Shown here piece after piece: positions 25,282 through 33,094 of a DNA stretch of 64,000 nt. The position numbers were made by a program, and so were the translations under genes. The notes beneath the pieces were generated by a model, which worked only from the letters and a program-made list of their open reading frames with translations, did no database searches and was not told the DNA's origin. Source of the stretch: Bradyrhizobium stylosanthis (lineage in GTDB: Bacteria; Pseudomonadota; Alphaproteobacteria; Rhizobiales; Xanthobacteraceae); contig NZ_LVEM01000007.1 in the NCBI RefSeq assembly GCF_001641335.1, positions 62,001 through 126,000 on the forward strand, written 5' to 3'. Position 1 is the first letter of the stretch. Every line of letters starts with the position of its first letter.

Positions 25282-27024
25282 TCAGGCGGAGGCGCGGATG
25301 CGCTGCTTGTCGTAGAGATCCTTCTCGTCGTCGGCGATCGGCACGACGTAAGGTTCGACGGCGCGCTTCTCGCTGGTCATCCTGCCGTTCTGCTTCGAGA
25401 GCAGCGTGTGGCAGAACCAGTTCTCGTTGTCCTTCTCCGGGAAATCGGTGCGCCAGTGATAGAGGCCCCAGCGGCTCTCCTCGCGATAGAGCGAAGCGTG
25501 CGCGGCCATGTCGGCGCAGTCCATGATCGACTGCACTTCGAGGGCGCGGAGCAGCTCGTGCGCATTGCGCGCGATCATGTGCTCCTGCATGTCCTCCCGA
25601 GCCTCGGCAAGACGGCGCATGCCGAGCTCATATTTGCGCGTGACCTTCGGCGGCTGGAGATAGTCGTTGACGAGGCGGCGCGTCTTGTACTCGATCTGGT
25701 TGGGCGGAATGCCGTCCTCGCGCTTGGTCGGCGCCATGACACGGTCCCGCTCCAGCGCGACATCGGCCGCATCGAACTCCGCGAAATCGTGGCTGTCGGC
25801 GAACTCCATCGCATCGACGCCGGCGACCGAGCCGTTGGTGAAGGCGCCGAGCATGTAATTGTGCGGCACGCTCGCCATGTCGCCGGCGGCGTAGAGACCG
25901 GGCACGGTGGTGCGGGCATTGTCGTCGACGAACACGCCGGAGGCGCTGTGGCCGGAGCAGAAGCCGATCTCGGAGATGTGCATCTCGATGGACTCGCTGC
26001 GGTAGTCGACGCCACGTCCCTGCTGGAACAGCCCGCGCGTCGGCCGCTCCACCTTGTGCAGCGTGGATTCGATCTCGGAGATGGTGTCGGGGTGGAGATG
26101 CTTGAGCTGGAGGAACACCGGCCCCTTGCCGGAGAGCAGCTCGTTATAGAACTCCAGCATCATCTGGCCGGACCAGTAGTCGCATTCGATGAAGCGCGAA
26201 CCTTCGTTGTTTGCCGTATAAGCGCCGAAGGGACCGGCGACATAGGCGCAGGCCGGGCCGTTATAGTCCTTGATCAGCGGATTGATCTGGAAGCATTCGA
26301 GGTTCGCGAGCGCGGCGCCGGCGTGGTAGGCCATGGCGTAGCCGTCGCCGGAATTGGCGGCGTTCTCGTAGGTGCCGAACATGTAGCCGGAGGTCGGCAG
26401 GCCGAGACGGCCGGCGGCGCCCATGCAGAGGATCACGGCCTTGGCCTTGATCACCAGCATCTCCGCGGTGCGGGTGTTGACCGAAACCGCGCCGGCGATG
26501 CGGCCGTCGGCGGATTTGAGCAGCCGCGTCGCCATGTAACGGTTGGAGATCAGGATGCGGGCGCGGCGGAGCTGGCGGTAGAGCGCCTTCTTCACGGTCT
26601 CGCCGTTCGGCATCGGCAGCACGTAGGTGCCGATGTGGTGCACCTTCTTGACGGCGTAGTCGCCGTTCTCGTTCTTCAGGAAGCGGATGCCGAAGCTGTC
26701 GAGCTCTTCGATGATCTTGTAGCAGTTCTGCGCGTATTTATAGACCGCCTTCTGGTCGACGATGCCGTCATTGGCGATGGTGATTTCCTTGGTGTACTGC
26801 TCCGGCGTCGCATAGCCGGGGATGACGGCGTTGTTCAACCCGTCCATGCCCATCGAGATCGCGCCCGAGCGCTTGACGTTGGCCTTTTCGAGCAGGACGA
26901 CGTTGGCCTTCGGGTTCTTCAGCTTCGCCTTCAGCGCCGCCATCGGGCCGGCCGTGCCGCCGCCGATCACCAGCACATCGCAGGAAACCTCCGAAAGTCC
27001 GTCGACGATCTGATCTAGTGCCAT
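25282..27024 (-). CDS. FrdA/SdhA/AprA-superfamily flavoprotein subunit
   Basis: A 580-residue FAD protein. It has an N-terminal dinucleotide motif CDVLVIGGGTAGPMAALKAK (residues 15-34), then LLEKANVKRSGAISMGMDG, a central capping domain and a late FAD motif TVPGLYAAGDMASVPH followed by GAFTNGSVAG. It belongs to the fumarate reductase / succinate dehydrogenase / adenylylsulfate reductase flavoprotein superfamily. No membrane anchor subunit and no standard SdhB/FrdB is present. Instead a small 2[4Fe-4S] protein follows, as in AprAB. The start MALDQIVDGL was chosen because the upstream codons look non-coding. The substrate is unknown; a sulfur compound is possible from the neighbours. Confidence 0.88.
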   Translation of the reverse strand: MALDQIVDGLSEVSCDVLVIGGGTAGPMAALKAKLKNPKANVVLLEKANVKRSGAISMGMDGLNNAVIPGYATPEQYTKEITIANDGIVDQKAVYKYAQNCYKIIEELDSFGIRFLKNENGDYAVKKVHHIGTYVLPMPNGETVKKALYRQLRRARILISNRYMATRLLKSADGRIAGAVSVNTRTAEMLVIKAKAVILCMGAAGRLGLPTSGYMFGTYENAANSGDGYAMAYHAGAALANLECFQINPLIKDYNGPACAYVAGPFGAYTANNEGSRFIECDYWSGQMMLEFYNELLSGKGPVFLQLKHLHPDTISEIESTLHKVERPTRGLFQQGRGVDYRSESIEMHISEIGFCSGHSASGVFVDDNARTTVPGLYAAGDMASVPHNYMLGAFTNGSVAGVDAMEFADSHDFAEFDAADVALERDRVMAPTKREDGIPPNQIEYKTRRLVNDYLQPPKVTRKYELGMRRLAEAREDMQEHMIARNAHELLRALEVQSIMDCADMAAHASLYREESRWGLYHWRTDFPEKDNENWFCHTLLSKQNGRMTSEKRAVEPYVVPIADDEKDLYDKQRIRASA

Positions 27025-27083
27025 CACTTGCTCCTGGTTCGCCGATCCCGGCGCCTTTGCATCAGATTTGTTCAGTCGGCTTG

Positions 27084-27110
27084 CCGGCGATAGCAATTAG
27101 TTGTCGCCGG
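27084..27110 (-). promoter_or_regulatory. Inverted repeat enclosing shared motif, copy 1 (before the flavoprotein gene)
   Basis: CCGGCGA (27084-27090) and TCGCCGG (27104-27110) form perfect 7-base arms. Between them lies CAATTAGTT (27094-27102), which on the minus strand reads AACTAATTG. This is the motif shared with the regions before the reductase and importer genes, and it lies 70 bases before the flavoprotein start codon. The hairpin could also end the reductase transcript. Confidence 0.5.
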
Positions 27111-27125
27111 GATGCGATTTGCGCC

Positions 27126-27899
27126 TCAGCGCTCGACGAAGGCCTTCTCGATGACGAAATGGCCGGGTCGGCTGTGATTGCCCTCGACAAAGCCGCGCGC
27201 AGAAAACATCGCGTGCAGTTCCTCGAGCATGGCCGGGCTGCCGCACAGCATGATGCGGTCGGTCTCGATATCGAGGCCCGGCTGCCCGATATCCTCGAAC
27301 AGCTGGTTTGAGGCGATCAGGTCGGTGATGCGGCCGCGGTTGCGGAACGGCTCGCGGGTGACGGTCGGGTAATAGACGAGCTTGTCGCGGATCAAGGGAC
27401 CGAAGAACTCGTGATTGCGCAGGCCGTCGACGACGTGCTCGCCATAAGACAGCTCGGAGACCTGGCGGCAGCCATGCGCAAGCACGATGGTCTCGTAATT
27501 CTCGTAAACGTCGGGGTCCTTGATCAGGCTGGCAAAGGGCGCAAGGCCCGTGCCGGTCGAGAGCAGCAGCAGGCGCTTTCCGGGAATGAGGTTGCCGGTG
27601 ATCAGCGTACCCGTCGCCTTGCGGCCGAGGAGGATGATATCGCCTTCCCTGATCTTCTGCAGGCGCGAGGTCAGCGGACCGTCCTGCACCTTGATCGAGA
27701 AGAATTCGAGCGCCTCTTCATGATTGGCGCTGGCCATGCTGTAGGCCCGCATCAACGGCTTGCCCTCGACCTCGAGGCCGATCATCGCGAACTGGCCGTT
27801 CTGAAAGCGGAAGCCGGGATCGCGCGTGGCCGTGAAGCTGAACAACGAGTCGGTCCAGTGACGGACCGACAAAACCGTTTCCTTCTGAAATGCGCTCAT
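27126..27899 (-). CDS. fpr: Ferredoxin-NADP(+) reductase (Fpr type)
   Basis: A 257-residue flavoprotein of the bacterial FNR family. Visible are the FAD-binding RAYSMASANHEE motif (about residues 50-61), the GTGLAPFASLIKDP motif of the NADP domain (about 115-128), MLCGSPAMLEELHAMF and the family-typical C-terminus ending EKAFVER. It moves electrons between NADPH and ferredoxin in the cytoplasm. It is the first gene of the redox unit and is followed by the flavoprotein and ferredoxin, so it probably feeds that enzyme. The region before it is divergent from the DUF971 gene and carries two AACTAATYG motifs. Confidence 0.93.
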   Translation of the reverse strand: MSAFQKETVLSVRHWTDSLFSFTATRDPGFRFQNGQFAMIGLEVEGKPLMRAYSMASANHEEALEFFSIKVQDGPLTSRLQKIREGDIILLGRKATGTLITGNLIPGKRLLLLSTGTGLAPFASLIKDPDVYENYETIVLAHGCRQVSELSYGEHVVDGLRNHEFFGPLIRDKLVYYPTVTREPFRNRGRITDLIASNQLFEDIGQPGLDIETDRIMLCGSPAMLEELHAMFSARGFVEGNHSRPGHFVIEKAFVER

Positions 27900-27973
27900 A
27901 ATCTCTCCTTGTCGATGACGCCCAAAGTCTCGGAGAGAAGAGAGTCCGGCAATTCGGAAGTGAAATTCCCGGT

Positions 27974-27982
27974 CGATTAGTT
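27974..27982 (-). promoter_or_regulatory. Shared motif AACTAATCG, copy 2 (before fpr)
   Basis: On the minus strand this reads AACTAATCG, 75 bases before the fpr start codon. It overlaps a perfect 6-base inverted repeat, GTGAAA (27960-27965) and TTTCAC (27981-27986). The 11 bases AACTAATCGAC are identical to the copy in front of the importer genes. Confidence 0.55.
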
Positions 27983-28036
27983 TCACATTTCGCGGGCGAT
28001 GATCGAAGAGCGGGCACGCAGTCACGCCCACGCCGG

Positions 28037-28045
28037 CAATTAGTT
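28037..28045 (-). promoter_or_regulatory. Shared motif AACTAATTG, copy 3 (fpr/DUF971 divergent region)
   Basis: On the minus strand AACTAATTG lies within the palindrome GCAACTAATTGC. It is 138 bases before fpr and 50 bases before the DUF971 start codon, so it could serve either gene. Confidence 0.5.
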
Positions 28046-28094
28046 GCTATTCGTGCGCGCCCGCGCCGAAGTAGAGAAGAGGCGGAGGTTCGTC

Positions 28095-28400
28095 ATGACC
28101 ATGACCGCATTGGTGGCACCGACCGTGGCCGACTATGAAGCCAGCGCCGATCTCGCCTCGCTTCTCGTCCGCACCACGCAGGACGATGCGCTGAGCGTCC
28201 CTGCCGAAAAGCTTCGCCTCTCCTGCAAATGCGCCCACTGCACCCGCGCCCGCTTCGACGGCCGCTTCCCGGATACATTTCCGGGGATCGCGATCACCGA
28301 GATCGGCGATCTCGGCTACGGGCTGAACATCGCGTTTTCGGACGGGCACAACCGGGGAATTTATCCGAAGCCGTATTTGTTGAGCCTAGCGGGGCGGTAG
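28095..28400 (+). CDS. DUF971 domain protein (gamma-butyrobetaine hydroxylase N-terminal-like)
   Basis: A 101-residue protein. Its body from LRLSCKCAHCTRARFDG (about residues 41-57) to LNIAFSDGHNRGIYPKPYLL matches the DUF971 pattern: a CxCxxC motif and a closing FSDGHxxGIY. This domain occurs alone, next to Fe-S or molybdenum cofactor genes, or at the N-terminus of gamma-butyrobetaine hydroxylases. It is divergent from fpr, with a good GGAGG ribosome binding site. A role in metal or Fe-S supply for the neighbouring redox enzyme is an inference. Confidence 0.85.
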   Translation: MTMTALVAPTVADYEASADLASLLVRTTQDDALSVPAEKLRLSCKCAHCTRARFDGRFPDTFPGIAITEIGDLGYGLNIAFSDGHNRGIYPKPYLLSLAGR

Positions 28401-28426
28401 GCCTCGGTCTCCCTACGCGCACCGCT

Positions 28427-28523
28427 GTCATTCCCCGCGAAGGCGGGGAATCCGGTCCGCCGCCTCTCCGTAACCCATTGGCGTCTCTGGAATACTGGAT
28501 CGCCCGCCTTCGCGGGCGATGAC
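28427..28523. repeat. Palindromic repeat, family B
   Basis: It begins GTCATTCCCCGCGAAGGCGG and ends GCCTTCGCGGGCGATGAC, imperfect inverted arms around about 55 bases. The unit lies between the DUF971 gene and the Crp/Fnr regulator gene. Single copy in this window. Confidence 0.7.
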
Positions 28524-28615
28524 GGCGTAGGGTGTGGCAACGGCGCGCGCCGTCCCCCATCTGGCACGGACATTGCTCCCCTTTAGAACGATTTGAACGT
28601 TCCGGAGGCAGGCGA

Positions 28616-29389
28616 ATGTTGCAGGCGGCGAATGCTGGTCGTGGGGCTGCGCCTCCGGCAATCCGGCCTGCCGGCAGTTCCTCGCTGCTGCTCACCGAGA
28701 ACCAGCAATGGATCGGAGGGCCGCCGCCGCTGATGGACAAGCTCTCGCCGCGCGAACGGGAGCTGGTGCTGAAACAGGGCCGGCGAAAGGTGCTCAACCG
28801 CGGCCAGACGCTGTTCAGCCAGGGCGGCAAGCATGACGGCATCTGGCTGATCGAGAGCGGCCGTATCCGCGTTTTCTACACCTCGCCGCTCGGGCGCGAG
28901 ATCACGCTGGCCTATTGGCATGTCGGCAATTTCGTCGGCGGGCCCGAAGTGTTCGAAGGCACCGTGCATCAATGGTCCGGCGTCGCATCCAGCAATTGCA
29001 GCGTCGTGCACCTGCCCGGAAAGGAACTGCGGTCCCTTGCCGCAGAGATCCCCAACCTTGCGATCGGCCTGATTGAAGGCCTGACCTTCAAGGGCAAATG
29101 TTATTCGGCGCTGGCCCAGATGCTGGGAACGCGCTCGATCACGCAGCGCCTTGCGCATCTCCTGCTGCACCTCGTCGAGCTCTACGGCGTCGAGGATGCC
29201 GACGGCACCGTGATCGCGGCGGCCTTCACCCATGCCGATATCGCCCACATGGTCGGTGCTACCCGGCAATGGGTCACGATCAGCCTGAAGCGAATGCAGG
29301 AGAAGGGAATCGTCGTCACCAAGCGCTCCCAGATCGTGGTGTGCCGGACCGACGTGCTGGAGGAGATGCGCGGCCAGGCCTCGGATTGA
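28616..29389 (+). CDS. Crp/Fnr-family transcriptional regulator
   Basis: A 257-residue regulator with a cyclic-nucleotide-binding-like jelly roll (about residues 40-160, including LFSQGGKHDGIWLIESGRI) and a C-terminal winged helix. The recognition region is FTHADIAHMVGATRQWVTIS. It lacks the N-terminal cysteine cluster of Fnr, and its few cysteines (in SSNCSVVH, KGKCYSAL and VVCRTD) do not form an obvious Fe-S motif. The signal is therefore unknown. A GGAGG ribosome binding site precedes the ATG. It lies between the redox operon and the importer genes and is a natural candidate to control both. Confidence 0.92.
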   Translation: MLQAANAGRGAAPPAIRPAGSSSLLLTENQQWIGGPPPLMDKLSPRERELVLKQGRRKVLNRGQTLFSQGGKHDGIWLIESGRIRVFYTSPLGREITLAYWHVGNFVGGPEVFEGTVHQWSGVASSNCSVVHLPGKELRSLAAEIPNLAIGLIEGLTFKGKCYSALAQMLGTRSITQRLAHLLLHLVELYGVEDADGTVIAAAFTHADIAHMVGATRQWVTISLKRMQEKGIVVTKRSQIVVCRTDVLEEMRGQASD

Positions 29390-29474
29390 GGGGCCCACGA
29401 CCAGCGCCGGTGCACAGGCAAGCGGCTTTATAGTGCAGGACTGCTCAAGGAGTATGCAATCAGCTTTTCCCGGC

Positions 29475-29483
29475 AACTAATCG
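29475..29483 (+). promoter_or_regulatory. Shared motif AACTAATCG, copy 4 (before the importer genes)
   Basis: AACTAATCG lies 75 bases before the binding-protein start codon. With the next two bases it is identical over 11 positions to the copy before fpr, and it has the same distance and orientation relative to its gene. Confidence 0.55.
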
Positions 29484-29557
29484 ACTGCGGCGGCCACTCC
29501 GGATTTGCCGTGCCGGCGCCCTCCCTCAATCATGGCAACCACAGCACATCCAACCGA

Positions 29558-30991
29558 ATGAGGATGAGAATGGTCCGCCATCTTCCCACGCTCTCGATCG
29601 CGATGTCGGTGACGTCGCTGGCGCTACTCGTCACGCAGCCGGCCTCGGCGGAGACCGTCACGCTCGGGATTGGAACGCAGGACACCACGACCAACACGGT
29701 GACCGCGGGCGTCGTCATCCGCCAGTTGCATCTGCTCGAAAAATACCTGCCGAAGGACGGCAAATACGCCAACATCAAGTTCGAGCTCGAGTGGCAGAAC
29801 TTCACCTCGGGCCCGCCCGTCACCAACGCGATGATGGCGAACAAGCTGCAGATCGGCATGATGGGCGACTATCCGCTGATCGTGAACGGCTTCACCTTCG
29901 AGAGCAATCCGGAGAGCAAGAGCCGCCTGATCGGCATCGCCGCCTACAGCCTCTACGGTTCGGGCAACGGCCTCGTCGTCCATAAGGACTCGCCCTACTA
30001 CGATCTCGCCGATCTCAAAGGCAAGCTCGTCAGCGTCCCCTTCGGCTCCGCCGCGCACGGTATGGTGCTGAAGGCGATGCAGGACCGCGGCTATGCGTCC
30101 GACTTCTTCCAGCTTGTCAGTCAGAGCCCGGAGGTCGGCTCGACCAACCTTCAGGAGAAGAAGATCGACGCGCATGCCGACTTCGTCCCCTTCGCCGAAC
30201 TGCTGCCGTTCCGCGGCTTCGCGCGAAAGATCTTCGACGGCGTCGAGACCAACCTGCCGACCTTCCACGGCATCGTGGTCCGCACCGACTTCGCCGAGAA
30301 ATATCCGGAGGTTGTCGTCGCCTACTTCAAGGCGGTGATCGCCGCCAACCAGTGGCTACGGGACGATCCCAAGCTGGCCGCAGAAAAGATCCAGGAGTGG
30401 ACCGGCATCAGCAAGGAGGTCGTCTACATCTTCTTAGGGCCGAGCGGCAACATGACCACCGATCCCACGATCAAGCCGGCCCTGATCGATGCGGCGACGA
30501 CCGACGTCAAGGTGCTGCAGAATCTCGGCCGCATGAAGGAATTCGATCCCAAGAAGTGGGTCGACGACAGCTACATCCGCAAGGCCTATGCCGAGATGAA
30601 GCTGGACTACGACGCGCAGCTTGCGAGCACCAAGAACTACGAAATCGCAGGCGACGATTCCTTCTGCAAGAAGCCGATCGGCGATCCACGCAAGGCCGGC
30701 GAAGTCTGGGTGGATGATGCCGGCATCATGCCGTTCTCCTCCGCAAGCTGCACCCTCGGCGCCTATGCCGATTACAAGGCCAAGGGCAAGAAGATCAACG
30801 TCGCCTACGTCTTCGACACCACGCGCGGCATCAAGCTGTTCGCCGACCAAGCCTTCTTCGCTGTCGGCAATGGCGAGGTCGCGCCGTTCCTGCTCAAGAA
30901 GGACGCCGAGGCTTACGCCGCCAAAATCAGCGGCAAGGTGCTCGGCTTCGAGGACGCGGTGAAGGCGGCCGTCGGCGGAGGCAAGACGTGA
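29558..30991 (+). CDS. SsuA/NrtA-like ABC substrate-binding protein with C-terminal NosL-like domain
   Basis: A 477-residue exported protein with a signal peptide (cleavage after QPASA, about residue 31). Next comes an SsuA/TauA/NrtA-type binding domain (about 33-340), including YPLIVNGF, DLADLKGKLVSVPFGSAAHG and AHADFVPFAELLPF. The C-terminal part (about 370-470) resembles NosL: two cysteines at 370 and 398, then VAYVFDTTRGIKLFADQAFF, APFLLKKDAEAYAA and GKVLGFEDAV. NosL binds Cu(I), but the CxxCGM motif is absent here. Ordinary SsuA proteins are about 320 residues. Three in-frame ATGs (29558, 29564, 29570) are possible starts. The permease gene overlaps its stop. Confidence 0.88.
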   Translation: MRMRMVRHLPTLSIAMSVTSLALLVTQPASAETVTLGIGTQDTTTNTVTAGVVIRQLHLLEKYLPKDGKYANIKFELEWQNFTSGPPVTNAMMANKLQIGMMGDYPLIVNGFTFESNPESKSRLIGIAAYSLYGSGNGLVVHKDSPYYDLADLKGKLVSVPFGSAAHGMVLKAMQDRGYASDFFQLVSQSPEVGSTNLQEKKIDAHADFVPFAELLPFRGFARKIFDGVETNLPTFHGIVVRTDFAEKYPEVVVAYFKAVIAANQWLRDDPKLAAEKIQEWTGISKEVVYIFLGPSGNMTTDPTIKPALIDAATTDVKVLQNLGRMKEFDPKKWVDDSYIRKAYAEMKLDYDAQLASTKNYEIAGDDSFCKKPIGDPRKAGEVWVDDAGIMPFSSASCTLGAYADYKAKGKKINVAYVFDTTRGIKLFADQAFFAVGNGEVAPFLLKKDAEAYAAKISGKVLGFEDAVKAAVGGGKT

Positions 30992-31896
30992 GCAGCCCCG
31001 CCCTCGTCAGACATCCCGAGGACAGCATGCCGGCAACAGCCATTGCAGAGGCGGGCCCCGCGCCCGCCGCCACGCCGCCCGCAGCACCGCCCTCCTTCGG
31101 CACGCTCGCGCTGCGCTGGTACCGGCTCAATCGGGCGGGACTGCGGGCGATCGCGATCGGCGTAACGTCGCTGATCGCCTTCCTGCTGGTCTGGCACCTG
31201 CTCACGACCTACCGCGTCGTGTTCTTCGTGCGCTTCACCAACGTGCCCTCGCCGCTCGCAGTCTATGCCAGCTTCAGCAAGGCGATGCACGATCCCAAGT
31301 TCCTGATGCACATTTTGCTCAGCTGCCGGCGCATCTTCATCGGCTTCTCGCTGGCGGCGATCGTCGGCGTGCCGCTCGGCCTGATCATGGGGCGCTTCAA
31401 GCTGGTGCACGAGATCATCTTCCCCGTCGCGGAAGTGCTGCGGCCGATTCCGGCGATCGCCTGGGTGCCGATGGCGATCATGCTGTGGCCGACCAACGAG
31501 CAGAGCATTGTTTTCATCACCTTCCTCGGCTCGTTCTTCCCGATCCTGGTCAACACGCTGCACGGCATGTCGCTGGTCGATCCCGTGCTGGTGCGCGCCG
31601 CGCAATGCCTCGGGGCGCGCGAGCGCTCGATCTTCCGCGAGGTGTATTTCCCGGCTTCGCTGCCGCACATCTTCACCGGCCTCACCGTCGGCATGGGCGT
31701 CGCATGGGTGTCGCTGATCGCCGCCGAGATGATCTCGGGCCAGTACGGCATCGGCTATTTCACCTGGGAGGCCTATTCGCTGGTCCAGTATGCAGACATC
31801 GCGCTCGGCATGATCGCGATCGGCGTACTCGGCCTCGGATCGAGCCTGTTCATCCGGGGCGCCGGACGATTGGTAATGCCGTGGAGGACGACGTGA
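30988..31896 (+). CDS. ABC transporter permease, SsuC/TauC/NrtB family
   Basis: A 302-residue inner-membrane permease. It has an N-terminal membrane segment near residues 50-72, about six segments in all, and the EAA-type loop AAQCLGARERSIFREVYFPAS (about 203-223), which contacts the ATPase. It belongs to the sulfonate/taurine/nitrate importer group. The GTG start overlaps the stop codon of the binding-protein gene and its own stop overlaps the ATPase start. A Pro/Ala-rich N-terminal leader of about 30 residues precedes the fold, so a later start (ATG at residue 14) is possible. Confidence 0.92.
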   Translation: MSSPALVRHPEDSMPATAIAEAGPAPAATPPAAPPSFGTLALRWYRLNRAGLRAIAIGVTSLIAFLLVWHLLTTYRVVFFVRFTNVPSPLAVYASFSKAMHDPKFLMHILLSCRRIFIGFSLAAIVGVPLGLIMGRFKLVHEIIFPVAEVLRPIPAIAWVPMAIMLWPTNEQSIVFITFLGSFFPILVNTLHGMSLVDPVLVRAAQCLGARERSIFREVYFPASLPHIFTGLTVGMGVAWVSLIAAEMISGQYGIGYFTWEAYSLVQYADIALGMIAIGVLGLGSSLFIRGAGRLVMPWRTT

Positions 31897-32765
31897 GCGA
31901 GATTCTTGCAAGCACTCCGAAAGGCCATATCGAGGTCAGGAACTTCTCCCTGGCCTACGAGACTATCGAGGGGCCTGTCCAAGCCGTCACGGATACGCAA
32001 ATTCACGTCAAGCCCGGCGAGTTCGTCTCGATCGTCGGCCCCTCCGGCTGCGGGAAGTCGACGCTGCTCAACGCGGTCGCCGGCTTCCTCAAGCCCACCA
32101 CGGGGATCGTCACCGTCGACGGCGAACGCGTCAACGGCCCCAGCGCCGAGCGTGGCATGGTGTTCCAACAATACTCGTTGTTTCCCTGGAAGACGGTGCG
32201 GGAGAATGTCGAGTTCGGCCTGAAGATGCGCGGCATGCCGCGCTCCCAGCGCGAGCGCGCGGCGCGCACGCTGCTCGGCCTCGCCGGGCTCGAGGCGTTC
32301 GAGAAGCACTATCCGGAAAAGCTCTCCGGCGGCATGAAGCAGCGCGTCGGCATCGTCCGCGCGCTCGCGACGGGGCCGAAGGTGCTGCTGCTGGACGAGC
32401 CGTTTGGCGCGCTCGATGCGCAGACCCGCGTGATCATGCAGCAGATCCTCACCAACATGTGGCAGCGGCTGAAGATCTCGGTCCTGTTCGTCACCCACGA
32501 CATCGACGAGGCGATCTTCCTGTCCGACCGCGTCTACTGCATGACCGCACGCCCCGGCTCGATCAAGGCGGAAATCCCGATCCCGCTGGAGCGGCCGCGG
32601 CAGCAATCCATGATGATGTCGTCGGAATTCCTGGCACTCCGCCGCGGGCTGATGTCGCTGATCCGCGAGGAAAGCCTGAAGGCGATGGGCGGCGAGATCA
32701 ACGACATGGGCATGCAGGGGCTGAGCATCGAGCTGCACGGCCACTCGCTGGCGGATGTGATCTAG
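31893..32765 (+). CDS. ABC transporter ATPase, SsuB/TauB/NrtD family
   Basis: A 290-residue ATPase with Walker A GPSGCGKST (about residues 50-58), Q-loop FQQYSLFPW, signature LSGGMKQRVGIVRAL, Walker B VLLLDEPFGALD and switch histidine FVTHDIDEAI. It energises import through the overlapping permease. The GTG start at 31893 overlaps the permease stop codon. Family members serve sulfonates, taurine, nitrate, cyanate or thiamine precursors, so the substrate here is open. Confidence 0.93.
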   Translation: MSEILASTPKGHIEVRNFSLAYETIEGPVQAVTDTQIHVKPGEFVSIVGPSGCGKSTLLNAVAGFLKPTTGIVTVDGERVNGPSAERGMVFQQYSLFPWKTVRENVEFGLKMRGMPRSQRERAARTLLGLAGLEAFEKHYPEKLSGGMKQRVGIVRALATGPKVLLLDEPFGALDAQTRVIMQQILTNMWQRLKISVLFVTHDIDEAIFLSDRVYCMTARPGSIKAEIPIPLERPRQQSMMMSSEFLALRRGLMSLIREESLKAMGGEINDMGMQGLSIELHGHSLADVI

Positions 32766-32793
32766 CGATCCGTCTCGACGCTTGCGCTTGTTA

Positions 32794-32949
32794 CTTCCCT
32801 TCTCCCCTTGTGGGAGAAGGTGCCTTGCCGAAAGGCAAGGCGGATGAGGAGTATGCTTCGGCAAACTCCCGTCTCAAGTTCAGATTCTTGTATAGAACCC
32901 CTCATCCGGCGCTTCGCGCCACCTTCTCCCGCAAGGGGAGAAGGAAGAG
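32794..32949. repeat. Palindromic repeat, family C, copy 1
   Basis: It opens CTTCTCCCCTTGTGGGAGAA and closes ACCTTCTCCCGCAAGGGGAG, with inner arms GCCTTGCCGAAAGGCAAGGC and CCGGCGCTTCGCGCC. The unit is a complex cluster of nested hairpins. The copy at 43617-43756 shares the outer arms and the CCTCATCCGGCGCTTCGCGC block. Confidence 0.85.
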
Positions 32950-32988
32950 GAGTTCGTGGCGAAGGCGTCTCTCCGATAAACCCGGTCT

Positions 32989-33079
32989 CGTAGGGTGGGC
33001 AAAGCGGAGCGTGCCCACCAAAATTCGTCTACGGAGACAGGTGGTGGGCACGGCGCTTCGCGCCTTTGCCTACCCTACG
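32989..33079. repeat. Palindromic repeat, family D
   Basis: The left end CGTAGGGTGGGCAAAGCG pairs with the right end CGCCTTTGCCTACCCTACG. Inner arms GTGCCCACC and GGTGGGCAC pair as well. A half copy is found at 9978-10017. Confidence 0.8.
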
Positions 33080-33094
33080 GCAGTTTTGCTCTGA

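Larger units (their letters stand above)
32766..33094. other. 329-bp intergenic region filled with palindromic repeats
   Basis: This lies between the ATPase gene and the convergent YeiH-type gene. Nearly all of it is accounted for by a family C repeat (32794-32949) and a family D repeat (32989-33079). No gene is seen. The repeats probably also end transcripts from both sides. Confidence 0.7.

Noticed and set aside
28033..28048. Sigma-54-like promoter (GG...GC) at CCGGCAATTAGTTGCTAT
   Set aside because: The spacing between GG and GC is 9 bases, not the required 10. The block is better explained as one copy of the AACTAATYG motif.
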